From assembly GCF_006838285.1 (NCBI RefSeq), contig NZ_CP038228.1:2170001-2234000 (forward strand): a stretch of 64,000 nt of DNA. The letters run 5' to 3'. The notes beneath the pieces were generated by a model. That model did not search any database. It had not been told where the DNA came from and worked only from the letters and a program-made list of their open reading frames with translations. The number at the start of each line of letters is the position of its first letter. Within the stretch, counting starts at the first letter, position 1. Source of the DNA: Xanthomonas translucens pv. cerealis (GTDB taxonomy: Bacteria > Pseudomonadota > Gammaproteobacteria > Xanthomonadales > Xanthomonadaceae). The position numbers were made by a program, and so were the translations under genes. Positions 39,339 to 47,607 of the stretch are shown piece by piece.

Positions 39339-40352
39339 CTACGAACGGGCCATGCTGGAATCGCGCACGACCAGTTCCGGAACCAGGGTCTGGCGCTGCA
39401 TGTCGGCGGCGCCGGGGTGGTCGACCAACTGCAGCAGGCGTCGCATCGCCTGCTCGCCAAGCCCGGCGATGCTGACCCGCATGGTGGTGAGAGAGGGGTG
39501 AACGAAGCGCGCCAGCGGAATGTCGTCGAAACCGGCCAGGGCCACATCGTGGGGCACGCGCACGCCGGCCTGGGCGAAGGCATACAGGCAGCCGAGCGCG
39601 GTCATGTCGTTGGCGGCGAACACCGCGTCGGGCAGCGTGCCGGCCTGCAACAGCGCCTGCCCCGCGCGATGGCCGGAGGCTTCGTCGAACTGGCCGGGAA
39701 ATTCCTGGCCCTGCGCCTGGCCCGGATGCGCGGCGATCGCGTCTCGGAACCCGCGCAGACGTTCGCGCGCATCGAAGTTCAGTTCCGGACCGCCGACGAA
39801 GGCGATGCGGCGGTGCCCCATCGCCAGCAGGTGCTCGGTCATCGCCACCGCGCCGGCATGGTCGTCGATGCTCAGCACCGGATACTCGGCGCCGGGCAGA
39901 TGGGTGTTGATCAACACGGTCGGCAGCGCCTGCGGCAGGTTGTCGGTGAGGAAGCCGGGGCGTTCGGCGTACGGCGACAGCACCAGCAGGCCGTCCACGC
40001 GCCCGCGCATCGCGCGCAGCGCGCGGCCCTGCTCTTCCGGATCGCCGTGGTAGCTGGACACCAGCAGGTGCTGGCGGCGCGCGCGCGCGGCACCATCGAT
40101 GCCGCGGATCAGTTCGGAGAAGAACTCGCCGTACAGGTCCGGCAGCACCACGCCCATGGTCTGGGTGCGGCGGCTGCTGAGGCTGCGTGCAGCCGCATGC
40201 GGGCTGTAGCGCAGGCGCTCGGCCACTTCCAGCACCAGCTTGCGCACCGGCCCGGCGACGTTCTCGTGCCCGTTTAGCGCACGCGACACCGTGGCCACGG
40301 ATACCCGGGCCTCGCGTGCGACATCTTTGATGGTGATCGCGCTCTTGGCCAT
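39339..40352 (-). CDS. LacI-family transcriptional regulator
   Basis: A 337-aa repressor-type regulator. N-terminal helix-turn-helix and hinge: TIKDVAREARVSVATVSRALNGH (split: TIKDVAREARVSVATVSR, residues 7-24) followed by RYSPHAAARSLSSRRT. The rest is a periplasmic-binding-protein-like sensor domain (GVVLPDLYGEFFSELIRGID...). A near-consensus promoter and a 14-bp operator lie upstream, and two further copies of that operator lie at 36167 and 21652, so it probably represses itself, the glycosidase-importer operon and the ATPase/zwf region. The effector is unknown, likely a sugar or sugar phosphate. Confidence 0.95.
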   Translation of the reverse strand: MAKSAITIKDVAREARVSVATVSRALNGHENVAGPVRKLVLEVAERLRYSPHAAARSLSSRRTQTMGVVLPDLYGEFFSELIRGIDGAARARRQHLLVSSYHGDPEEQGRALRAMRGRVDGLLVLSPYAERPGFLTDNLPQALPTVLINTHLPGAEYPVLSIDDHAGAVAMTEHLLAMGHRRIAFVGGPELNFDARERLRGFRDAIAAHPGQAQGQEFPGQFDEASGHRAGQALLQAGTLPDAVFAANDMTALGCLYAFAQAGVRVPHDVALAGFDDIPLARFVHPSLTTMRVSIAGLGEQAMRRLLQLVDHPGAADMQRQTLVPELVVRDSSMARS

Positions 40353-40396
40353 CGTGCCGCCCTCCGCGGCCGAGACATTGAGAAACTGGCGCGGAC

Positions 40397-40410
40397 TGTA
40401 ATCGTTTTCA
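40397..40410. promoter_or_regulatory. LacI-family operator (site 3, autoregulatory)
   Basis: TGTAATCGTTTTCA lies 45 bp upstream of the lacI start and just downstream of the predicted lacI promoter, a position expected for repression. Confidence 0.7.
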
Positions 40411-40428
40411 GGACGAGTCAGAAGTGTT

Positions 40429-40457
40429 TTGTTATTTTTTCAATAAAAACTTTTCAA
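40429..40457 (-). promoter_or_regulatory. predicted sigma70 promoter of lacI
   Basis: Read on the minus strand: TTGAAA (40457-40452), a 17-bp spacer, then TAACAA (40434-40429). It lies in the most AT-rich stretch of the window. The operator at 40397-40410 would fall at about +12 to +25. Confidence 0.55.
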
Positions 40458-40596
40458 TTCAATTACTTGATCCATCGCGAAATCGCCGGAATCATGACGC
40501 GTCGCAGCATAATGACGCTGTGGATTGCGCTTTCTGGTCGTTGCGGCATTCGCCCAGCACCCCGGGCGATCGGCCACGCGCGGCCTGCGCGACGCA

Positions 40597-40881
40597 TCAG
40601 GCAACTTCGCGCGGCACCTCGGCGCGGATCGACAGCGCGTGGATGTCGGTCTGCATCATCTCCCCGAGCGCGGCATAGACCGCGCGGTGCCGGGCCAGCG
40701 GCGCCATGCCGGCGAAGGCGGTGCTGACGATGCGCACATTGAAATGGCCGCGCCCGTCGCGCGCGCCGGCATGGCCGGCATGGCGGTGGCTGTCGTCCTC
40801 GACCTCCAGCGCCTGCGGCGCGAACGCGGCCTGCAACGCGGCGCGGATGCGCTCGAGCCGGCCCACGGCCGTCTCGCTCAT
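40597..40881 (-). CDS. BolA/IbaG family protein
   Basis: A 94-aa BolA-fold protein starting MSETAVGRLERIRAALQAAF. The family pattern is visible: LEVEDDSHRHAGHAGARDGRGHFNVRIVS with the conserved His and FNV(R)IVS strand, then RHRAVYAALGEMM, and a C-terminal IHALSIRAEVP. BolA proteins partner with monothiol glutaredoxins in Fe-S handling or act as stress regulators. A GTG at 40896, overlapping the yciI-like stop, is an alternative start. Confidence 0.93.
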   Translation of the reverse strand: MSETAVGRLERIRAALQAAFAPQALEVEDDSHRHAGHAGARDGRGHFNVRIVSTAFAGMAPLARHRAVYAALGEMMQTDIHALSIRAEVPREVA

Positions 40882-40892
40882 GGCAGGCCCGC

Positions 40893-41192
40893 TCACGGCA
40901 AGGTTTTCCGGAACGGACGCACCTCGACCCGCACGTACACGCCCGCAGCCACGTAAGGATCGGCCTCGGCCCAGGCCCGGGCCTGCGCCAGCGAGTCGAA
41001 TGCCGCCACCACCAGGCTACCGCTGTAGCCGGCCGGACCCGGGTCCTCGGCGTCGATCGCCGGACACGGACCGGCCAGCAGCAGGCGTCCGGCCTGCTGC
41101 AATGCCTCCAGCCGGGCCAGGTGCGCCGGCCGCGCCGCCGCCCGCCGCGACAGCGCATCGGCGCCGTCGTATCCCTCGATCACGTACCACAT
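40893..41192 (-). CDS. YciI-like protein
   Basis: A 99-aa cytoplasmic protein of the YciI/dimeric alpha-beta barrel family ([31 protein letters not shown]..., [28 protein letters not shown]). The paired His and Asp of the family are seen in RPAHLARL and AEADPY. The function of most members is unknown. It overlaps or abuts the bolA-like gene downstream, a pairing often found in Xanthomonas and Stenotrophomonas. Confidence 0.93.
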   Translation of the reverse strand: MWYVIEGYDGADALSRRAAARPAHLARLEALQQAGRLLLAGPCPAIDAEDPGPAGYSGSLVVAAFDSLAQARAWAEADPYVAAGVYVRVEVRPFRKTLP

Positions 41193-41568
41193 ACCACCAC
41201 CGCCCTTCGTTTCGCAGATGAACCCCGCACAATTCTAGCGCCACGGCGCTGGACACCGACCCGCCCGGCGCATTACCCTTGGTTTCATTGCACGCGGCCG
41301 GATGCAGCGGCCCGTCGGTGATTGGCTCCCCCAGCCCCTTCCGACGACCGATTCGCTGCCCGACACCGCCCGCGCAGACGTCCTCCTCAAGCTGTTCCGT
41401 CGCCGCGACTCGTGCGGCGTACGCCTTGTGTCCCGTTGAAGTGTGTGTGACTCGCGTTGCGGGGATGACGCGACATGCAACCGTAGTCCTGCAGGCAAGG
41501 CGCCGCGCCGGATCTCCCTTGCCCGGCCCTTCGCTACCGCAACACCTGATGTCCCTGATCTCCAACTG
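41193..41568. other. divergent intergenic region yciI-like / scpA
   Basis: 376 bp without a supported gene. The start for scpA at 41569 is preceded by a tiny frame, MSLISN, whose stop overlaps the scpA ATG (TGATG). A 96-codon frame (41279-41569) sharing this stop has no recognisable features. Confidence 0.6.
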
Positions 41569-42507
41569 ATGACCTCCGAACTCGCGCTCGACGCGAACCC
41601 GCCAATCCAGCCGACCGCGCCACAGCAGCAGGAAATGCCGCTGGCGGTGGTGCATGGGCAGCCGGTCCTGCAGATCCCGCAGGACCTGTACATCCCGCCG
41701 GACGCGCTGGAAGTGATCCTGGATGCGTTCGAAGGCCCGCTCGACCTGCTGCTGTACCTGATCCGCCGGCAGAACCTGGATATCCTGGACATCCCCGTCG
41801 CCGAGATCACCCGGCAGTACGTGGACTACATCAACGTGATGCAGGAGCTGCGCTTCGAGCTGGCCGCCGAATACCTGGTGATGGCCGCGATCCTGGCCGA
41901 GATCAAGTCGCGGATGTTGCTGCCGCGGCCGCCGGCGCAGGAAGGCGAGGAAGCCGATCCGCGCGCCGAGCTGGTCCGCCGCTTGCAGGAGTACGAACGC
42001 TTCAAACAGGCCGCAGAGGACATCGACGCGCTGCCGCGGCAGGACCGCGACACCACGCCGGTGCAGGCGCATGTACCGGACCGCGCCGCGGTGAAGCTGC
42101 CGCCGCCGGTGGAGCTGAAGGAGATGCTGCTGGCGCTGTACGACGTGCTCAAGCGTGCCGAACTGTTCAGCGGCCACGCGATCAAGCGCGAAGCGCTGAG
42201 CGTACGGCAGCGGATGGGCGATGTGCTGAGCCGGCTGGACGACGGCCGGTTCTACCGGTTCGAATCGCTGTTCAGCGCCGAGGAAGGCAAGCTGGGCGTG
42301 CTGGTCACCTTCCTGGCCTTGCTGGAACTGGCCAAGGAACAGCTGCTGGACATCGTCCAGGAGCCGATGGAACAGGCCGTTCGCGATGGCGAACGGCTGC
42401 CGCTGGCGCCGATCTACGTCAAGTCGCTGGCGCTGGGCAACACCAACGAACCGCTGCAGTTCAACAGCGAGTTCGACGATACCGACGCCGCCAACGACCC
42501 TACCTGA
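41569..42507 (+). CDS. scpA: segregation and condensation protein A
   Basis: ScpA is the kleisin that closes the SMC ring in chromosome condensation. The 312-aa protein begins MTSELALDANPPIQPT. The kleisin N-domain is at about residues 45-120 (LEVILDAFEGPLDLLLYLIRRQNLDILDIPVAEITRQY in parts, then ELAAEYLVMAAILAEIKSRMLLP), and the winged-helix C-domain is at about 220-295 (VLVTFLALLELAKEQLLDIVQ). It is followed 22 bp later by scpB. Confidence 0.96.
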   Translation: MTSELALDANPPIQPTAPQQQEMPLAVVHGQPVLQIPQDLYIPPDALEVILDAFEGPLDLLLYLIRRQNLDILDIPVAEITRQYVDYINVMQELRFELAAEYLVMAAILAEIKSRMLLPRPPAQEGEEADPRAELVRRLQEYERFKQAAEDIDALPRQDRDTTPVQAHVPDRAAVKLPPPVELKEMLLALYDVLKRAELFSGHAIKREALSVRQRMGDVLSRLDDGRFYRFESLFSAEEGKLGVLVTFLALLELAKEQLLDIVQEPMEQAVRDGERLPLAPIYVKSLALGNTNEPLQFNSEFDDTDAANDPT

Positions 42508-42529
42508 GTTTTCGAAGACCCTCTTCCGC

Positions 42530-43519
42530 ATGGATCAAGCGCTGATCAACCGCATCGTCGAGGCCGCCCTGCTCGCCGCCAACCAACCGCTGCCGCTGGC
42601 GCAGCTGCACGGCCTGTTCCCCGAGGACGAGCCGGCGCCGCCGGGCAGCATCGAGCGGGCGCTGGAGCAATTGCGCGAGGCCTGCGCCGGGCGCGGCGTG
42701 GAACTGGTGGAAGTGGCCTCCGGCTTCCGCTACCAGGTCAACAGCGAGGTGCACCCGTGGGTGGCGCGGCTGTGGACCGAGCGCAAGACCCGCTACACCC
42801 GCGCCACGCTGGAGACCCTGGCGCTGATCGCCTACCGCCAGCCGATCACCCGCGGCGAGATCGAGCAGGTGCGCGGCGTGGCGGTCAGCAGCAACATCAT
42901 CCAGGCGCTGGAAGAGCGCGAGTGGATCCGCGTGGTCGGCCACCGCGACGTGCCCGGCAAGCCGGCGCTGTTCGGCACCACCAAGGGCTTCCTGGATTAT
43001 TTCGGACTCAAACGCCTGGACGAACTGCCGCCGTTGTCGGAACTGAAGGACATCGGCGAACTGGAACCGCAGCTGCAGCTGGACCGCGCCACCCTGCCGG
43101 TCGGCGACATGGCCCAGGCCGGCGCGGCCGATGCCGACGCCGGCGCGGCCAAGTCGGCAGCGGATGCTGACGCAGCCGAGGCGCGCGACGACAACGACGC
43201 CACATCCGATCTGGAGACTGCATCCGATGCGGACGCAGTGCAGGCCGACGGCGACAGCGCAGCCGCTGCCCACGCTGCGGACGCCACGGCCGCCGCACCT
43301 AGCGATAGCGACACCGATGCAGACGCCCCCACAGCCGATGCATCGGCTCCCGACACCGCCCCGACGGGCGAACCCGAAGCCGCGCCGGGAGAGCGCGCGG
43401 CGGATGCGAACGAAGCCGAAGACAACGCCGTCGCGACGACGACCGTGGCTGTTGACGATGCCGATTCCGAACCACAGGTCGACGCACCCCGCGCCGGCCG
43501 GAGCCAAGTAAATGAGTGA
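42530..43519 (+). CDS. scpB: segregation and condensation protein B with acidic Ala-rich tail
   Basis: ScpB (329 aa) binds ScpA as a dimer of winged-helix domains. Residues 1-185 are the conserved part: RIVEAALLAANQPLPLAQL, GFRYQVNSEVHPWVARLW, RATLETLALIAYRQPITRGEIEQVRGVAVS, PGKPALFGTTKGFLDYFGL. After about residue 200 comes about 125 residues of Ala/Asp/Glu/Thr low complexity with no Lys and only a few Arg, an extension seen in xanthomonads and probably disordered. It overlaps rluB by 8 bp. Confidence 0.95.
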   Translation: MDQALINRIVEAALLAANQPLPLAQLHGLFPEDEPAPPGSIERALEQLREACAGRGVELVEVASGFRYQVNSEVHPWVARLWTERKTRYTRATLETLALIAYRQPITRGEIEQVRGVAVSSNIIQALEEREWIRVVGHRDVPGKPALFGTTKGFLDYFGLKRLDELPPLSELKDIGELEPQLQLDRATLPVGDMAQAGAADADAGAAKSAADADAAEARDDNDATSDLETASDADAVQADGDSAAAAHAADATAAAPSDSDTDADAPTADASAPDTAPTGEPEAAPGERAADANEAEDNAVATTTVAVDDADSEPQVDAPRAGRSQVNE

Positions 43520-45089
43520 CACCTCCCGCAAGCTGTCGTTGAACAAGCTCTCGCTCAAGCGCGATGCCGCAGGCGAGCAGCCGAAACTGGAAGAACGCCT
43601 GCACAAGGTCCTGGCCCAGGCCGGGCTGGGGTCGCGCCGCGCGCTGGAGCAGCGCATCGCCGACGGCCTGGTCAAGGTCAACGGCGAAGTCGCGCAGACC
43701 GGCATGTCGGTCAAGAGCGGCGACCGGATCGAGCTGGACGGCCGCAGCTTCGTCGCCAGCGCGTTGACCGAGCCGGCGCGCGTGCTGATCTACAACAAGC
43801 CCGAAGGCGAAGTGACCACGCGCGAAGACCCGGAAGGCCGCCCGACCATCTTCGAAGCGCTGCCGGCACTGAAGGGCGCGCGCTGGATCGCGATCGGCCG
43901 CCTGGACATCAACACCACCGGCCTGCTGCTGCTGACCACCGATGGCGAGATGGCCAACGCGATGATGCATCCGTCCTACGAGATCGAACGCGAGTACGTG
44001 GTGCGCGTGCGCGCCCCGGAAGGCGAGGACAAGGTGCCCGACAGCATGGTCGAGCGCCTCTCGCGCGGGGTACTGCTGGAAGACGGCGGCGCCAAGTTCG
44101 ACGAGATCGAACGCATCGGCGGCACCGACTCGCACGACTGGTTCCGCGTGGTGGTCAAGGAAGGCCGCAACCGCGAAGTGCGCCGCCTATGGGAATCGCA
44201 GGGCTGCCAGGTCAGCCGCCTCAAGCGCACCCGCTACGGTAAGGTCGGCCTGCCGCGCGAACTGCTGCGCGGGCAGTCGCTGGAACTGGCGCAGGACAAG
44301 GTCGAGGCGCTGCGCGCCGAACTGAAGCTGGAAGAAGGCACGCCGTCGGCGCTGACCCTGCAGCCGGTGATCGGCCAGCGCAAGGCGGCCAAGGCCACCG
44401 TGCAGGTCGGTCGCGGCGGCAACGCCTACGTCAACGGCCACAACGTCGCCGACGAAGGCCGCGAGCTGCGCCGCTTCGACAACTTCCGCGAGGACCGCGG
44501 CCGCGGCCGCGGCGGCAAGAAGCCGCACGGCGGGCTGACCGTCAGCGGCGAGATGGCCGCCCAGCAGGCGCAGAAGCCGTTCAAGCAGCGCAGCCCGAAG
44601 GGCCCCAAGCCGCTGCCGGACGGCAATCCCGCCGCGTTCCGCACCTGGTACGTGCCCGACGGCGTCAGCACCGGCCCGACCGGCCACCGCAATGCCGGTC
44701 CCGCCGCCGCCCGTGGCCCGAGTCAGGGACAAGGCCAGGGCCGTCCCTACGGCAAGCCGCGCCCCGCCAGTGCCGGCGAGGGTGCAGGCCAAGGCCGCGG
44801 TGGTGGCCAGGGTCAGGGACAAGGCCAGCGCAAGGCGCACCCGTACGGGCATCCGGGCAATGCGCCCAGCTTCCCGTCCGACCATGCCAACCCCGGTTTC
44901 AGCCCGTACGGCGCCGCGCCGCGCTCGGCGCGGCCGGCCGGCCCGCGTGCCGACGGGCAGAAGCGCGGCCCGGGCGGTTCCGGTGGCCCCGGTGGTCGTC
45001 CGGGCGGCAACCGCCCCGGCGGCGGGCGTCCGGGTGGTGGCGGTCGCCCCGGCGGCGGTGGCAACCGCGGCCCGCGCGGCGGCGGCTGA
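43512..45089 (+). CDS. rluB: 23S rRNA pseudouridine synthase RluB with Gly/Arg-rich tail
   Basis: RluB converts U2605 of 23S rRNA to pseudouridine. The S4 RNA-binding domain is at about residues 25-75 (RLHKVLAQAGLGSRRALEQRIADG) and the RsuA-family catalytic motif GRLDINTTGLLLLTTDG (catalytic Asp) is near 128. GRNREVRRLWESQGCQVSRLKR follows. From about residue 295 to 525 the protein is a Gly/Pro/Arg/Gln-rich basic tail with GQGQGR and RPGGG repeats, probably disordered and RNA-binding. E. coli RluB is about 290 aa, so the tail nearly doubles the length. Confidence 0.95.
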   Translation: MSDTSRKLSLNKLSLKRDAAGEQPKLEERLHKVLAQAGLGSRRALEQRIADGLVKVNGEVAQTGMSVKSGDRIELDGRSFVASALTEPARVLIYNKPEGEVTTREDPEGRPTIFEALPALKGARWIAIGRLDINTTGLLLLTTDGEMANAMMHPSYEIEREYVVRVRAPEGEDKVPDSMVERLSRGVLLEDGGAKFDEIERIGGTDSHDWFRVVVKEGRNREVRRLWESQGCQVSRLKRTRYGKVGLPRELLRGQSLELAQDKVEALRAELKLEEGTPSALTLQPVIGQRKAAKATVQVGRGGNAYVNGHNVADEGRELRRFDNFREDRGRGRGGKKPHGGLTVSGEMAAQQAQKPFKQRSPKGPKPLPDGNPAAFRTWYVPDGVSTGPTGHRNAGPAAARGPSQGQGQGRPYGKPRPASAGEGAGQGRGGGQGQGQGQRKAHPYGHPGNAPSFPSDHANPGFSPYGAAPRSARPAGPRADGQKRGPGGSGGPGGRPGGNRPGGGRPGGGGRPGGGGNRGPRGGG

Positions 45090-45369
45090 GCCCACGCGGC
45101 CCGCGCGCAGCGCTGGCCAGGCTCGAACAGACGAAGGGCGCCGTACATGCGGCGCCCTTTTCTATCGAGCTGGTGCAGCGGGCGTTGCAGGATTTCGCCA
45201 GGCCCACCCCGCAGGCCGGACATGACGCGCATGACGCGCATGACGCGAAGGTCCGCTGCAGCCTCCGCGCATGACCGCACTGCCGAGGCGCAAAGGCGCC
45301 GAAGCCGATATCCTGGGCCTGCTGCGCTGCCCATTTCCGCGGCGGCGCCTCTACCGATCGGGAGATTTC
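45090..45369. other. intergenic region after rluB
   Basis: 280 bp with the rluB terminator, three tandem copies of the 9-mer CATGACGCG (45221-45247) and the ribosome binding site of the next gene. No gene is seen. Confidence 0.6.
45134..45162 (+). terminator. rho-independent terminator of scpAB-rluB
   Basis: Ten-bp arms AAGGGCGCCG / CGGCGCCCTT with a 6-nt loop, ending in TTTTCT, 45 bp after the rluB stop. Confidence 0.85.
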
Positions 45370-46062
45370 ATGTCACGGAAGATACTGCTGCCGCTGTTGA
45401 TCGCTGGCGTACTGAGCCTGGGCGCGTGCAAGAAAGTGCAGGAAGAAGTCGCCGCCGCGCAGAACCCCTACCCCAAGAGCTCGCCGCTGCACGAGCCGTT
45501 CGACCGCATGCTGCGCAAGCTGGTCAACGACCCACGCTATGTCGCGCTGCTCAAGCAGGGCGACAAGGCGCAGGCGCAGCGCGCCGGCTTCGAGTTGGCG
45601 CAGAAGGGCATCACCCGGCTGGATCATGCCACGCTGGAACAGCGGCTGGAGATCCTTGCCGCAGTCAGCGAAAAAGTGGACGTACCCAAGTGCGCGCTGC
45701 TGGCCCGCGGCGGCAATCCGAACGATGCGCAGGCGATGAGCGCGGCGATGCTTCAGGGGCTGGAAACACTGCAGCCGGCGCAGATCGACCAGTGGTTCGA
45801 GATTTCGCTCAAGGCGACCGATGCGCAATTGAGCAACACCCCGCCGCAGACCGTGGCCCCGGCCGATGTGCAGGCAGCGATGACCAGCCTGATCAACGCG
45901 CTGCCCGCCGATCAGCAGCAGCGTTTGGTGAAGGTGCTACCGCAGATGGCGCAGGCCAGCGACGCCGACGCCTGCTGGGCCGCGCGCACGCTGTACACGC
46001 AGGCCCTGGCCGCCAAGGAACCGGTGCGCGGCCAACTGGCCTGGGTGTTCGCGCAGCAGTAA
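45370..46062 (+). CDS. predicted lipoprotein of unknown function
   Basis: A 230-aa protein starting MSRKILLPLLIAGVLSLGACKK, a lipoprotein signal with lipobox LGAC at about residues 17-20, behind GGGAG. The mature part is alpha-helical in character, with VDVPKCALLARGG and a C-terminal DADACWAARTLYTQALA holding the only two further cysteines. I recognise no enzyme family. Homologues are expected in other xanthomonads. Its own promoter is likely, since a terminator separates it from rluB. Confidence 0.85.
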   Translation: MSRKILLPLLIAGVLSLGACKKVQEEVAAAQNPYPKSSPLHEPFDRMLRKLVNDPRYVALLKQGDKAQAQRAGFELAQKGITRLDHATLEQRLEILAAVSEKVDVPKCALLARGGNPNDAQAMSAAMLQGLETLQPAQIDQWFEISLKATDAQLSNTPPQTVAPADVQAAMTSLINALPADQQQRLVKVLPQMAQASDADACWAARTLYTQALAAKEPVRGQLAWVFAQQ

Positions 46063-46074
46063 GCCGAGCTGCCG

Positions 46075-46106
46075 GCGCTGCGGCCTCTTTCGGGAAGCCG
46101 CAGCGC
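46075..46106. terminator. hairpin between convergent genes
   Basis: Perfect 10-bp stem GCGCTGCGGC / GCCGCAGCGC with a 12-nt loop, 12 bp after the lipoprotein stop and before the 3' end of the opposing gene. There is no clear U-run, so it is only terminator-like. Confidence 0.5.
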
Positions 46107-46143
46107 GCTGGCGCCGCTGCGATCGCAGACGGCGCCGCGCGGC

Positions 46144-46581
46144 TCAGCGCCGCTCGATGGTGAAACCGCCGACCGCCACGCCCAGGTCCCAGCCCTTTCC
46201 GGTGCCGGCCAGGGCCAGCGAGATATCGCCCTTGGTCATGACCTGCGCGTCGGATGACTTGGCCGCGCCGGCATGCGCTTCGGCGGTCACGTAGGTGCCG
46301 AACAGGTCGTTGAGGGTGTAGGCGCCGGTGAACCGGCCGCGGCCGTCGACGATCTTCGACTTGCCCACGCTCAGGCCGCCGCCCTTGGCGCTGATCTTGA
46401 CCGGGATCGTGGAGCCGTTGTCGCAGGTGATGGTGCCGGTGCCGCTGGCGGTCTTGTAGAACACCGACCAGCCCGAGAGGTTGAAGCGCAGCTGGCAATC
46501 GATGTTGCCGGCGGCATGCGCCTGCGGCATGAAGGCGATGCCGGCGAGCAGCGCGGCGGTGGTCAACAGTTTGTTGTACAT
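46144..46581 (-). CDS. small secreted protein of unknown function
   Basis: A 145-aa protein with a clear signal peptide (MYNKLLTTAALLAGIAFMPQAHA, cleavage after AHA). The mature part is about 120 residues, glycine-rich and beta-strand-like, with two cysteines (IDCQLRF, TITCDNG) that could form a disulfide in the periplasm, and it ends in VAVGGFTIERR. I do not recognise the family. It converges with the lipoprotein gene and is upstream of no obvious operon. Confidence 0.82.
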   Translation of the reverse strand: MYNKLLTTAALLAGIAFMPQAHAAGNIDCQLRFNLSGWSVFYKTASGTGTITCDNGSTIPVKISAKGGGLSVGKSKIVDGRGRFTGAYTLNDLFGTYVTAEAHAGAAKSSDAQVMTKGDISLALAGTGKGWDLGVAVGGFTIERR

Positions 46582-46669
46582 GGCGACGCTCCGTGGAAGG
46601 AAAACGCGCCGAGCCTAGCAGCGCGCCATGCAAGACTGCGTCAGCGATCGCGGCACGGCATGGCGCCGT

Positions 46670-47506
46670 TCAGCGATCTGCGTTGGACGCCCCGAGGGTG
46701 AAGGCGTCGGCGTCGAGCATCGCCGGGAAGCGCGCGCGGTGCGCGGCCAGCGCCGCCGCCGAGATCGTGGTGGTGGCTACCTGTTCGCGCTCGCGGATCT
46801 CCAGCTGCGGCTGGCCTAGGAAATCGATCACCGCGCTGTCGCCGGCATAGTGCAGGCCGTTGCCGTCCTCGCCCACCCGGTTGACCGCGGCCACGAAGCA
46901 CAGGTTTTCGATCGCGCGCGCGCGCAGCAGGGTGCGCCATGGGTAGGCGCGCGGCGACGGCCAGTTGGCGACGAAGATCTGCAGATCGAAGTCGAGCTGG
47001 CCGGGGCGCTCGACATCGTAGCGGTTGCGGCAAAACACTGGGAAACGCAGGTCGTAGCAGACCTGCGGATTGATCCGCCAGCCCTTCCAGTCCACGCACA
47101 GCCGCTCGCGCCCGGCGGCATAGCGCTGGTGTTCGTTGGCGTAGCGGAACAAGTGACGCTTGTCGTAGTGCTGCAGTGCGCCGTCGGGCGTGGCCCATAG
47201 CAGGCGGTTGAAGACCTTGGCCGCGCCATCGTCCCCGGGCACGCGCAACTGCACGCTGCCGGTCACCGCCGCGCCCAGCCGCGCCGCCTGTTCGCGGATC
47301 CAGGCCACGGTCGGCCCGTCCATGTCCTCGGCCTGATCCAGCGCGTCATTGGAAAAGCCGCTGGTGAAGGTCTCCGGCAGGATCACCAGATCGGTGGCCC
47401 CGGCCAGCGGCGCCAGCAGTTCGGCGTAGTGCGCGCGATTGCCGGCCGGATCGTGCCAGCGGGTGTCGCCTTGGATCAGGGAGATGCGCAGATCGATGGG
47501 GTGCAT
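46670..47506 (-). CDS. omega-amidase / carbon-nitrogen hydrolase (YafV-like)
   Basis: A 278-aa nitrilase-superfamily amidase starting MHPIDLRISLIQGDTRWHDP. The catalytic triad is visible: Glu in VILPETFTSGF, Lys in HYDKRHLF, Cys in PQVCYDLRFP. Enzymes of this branch hydrolyse alpha-keto acid omega-amides such as 2-ketoglutaramate and 2-ketosuccinamate. The gene just upstream encodes a methionine/glutamine-type aminotransferase that produces exactly such amides, so the two probably form the glutamine transaminase-omega-amidase route used in methionine salvage. Confidence 0.93.
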   Translation of the reverse strand: MHPIDLRISLIQGDTRWHDPAGNRAHYAELLAPLAGATDLVILPETFTSGFSNDALDQAEDMDGPTVAWIREQAARLGAAVTGSVQLRVPGDDGAAKVFNRLLWATPDGALQHYDKRHLFRYANEHQRYAAGRERLCVDWKGWRINPQVCYDLRFPVFCRNRYDVERPGQLDFDLQIFVANWPSPRAYPWRTLLRARAIENLCFVAAVNRVGEDGNGLHYAGDSAVIDFLGQPQLEIREREQVATTTISAAALAAHRARFPAMLDADAFTLGASNADR

Positions 47507-47531
47507 GGATGGTGTCCGGAGGTTGAAGAAG

Positions 47532-47600
47532 CGGGACCGGGGACCGGGGACCCGGAAAATCAAGAGCGACCAGCTTGCTCTCCCGGGTCCCCGGTCCCCG
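47532..47600. repeat. inverted pair of 7-bp repeat arrays between aminotransferase and amidase genes
   Basis: GGGACCG units at 47532-47556 face GGTCCCC units at 47579-47600. The left array ends in GACCCGGAAAATCAA, the same tail as the array after eda. Confidence 0.85.
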
Positions 47601-47607
47601 CGGCTCA

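Noticed and set aside
41279..41569. 96-codon plus-strand frame ending on the scpA ATG (TGATG)
   Set aside because: Translational coupling looks tempting, but the protein has no recognisable composition or motif and no ribosome binding site, so it is more likely a leader region.
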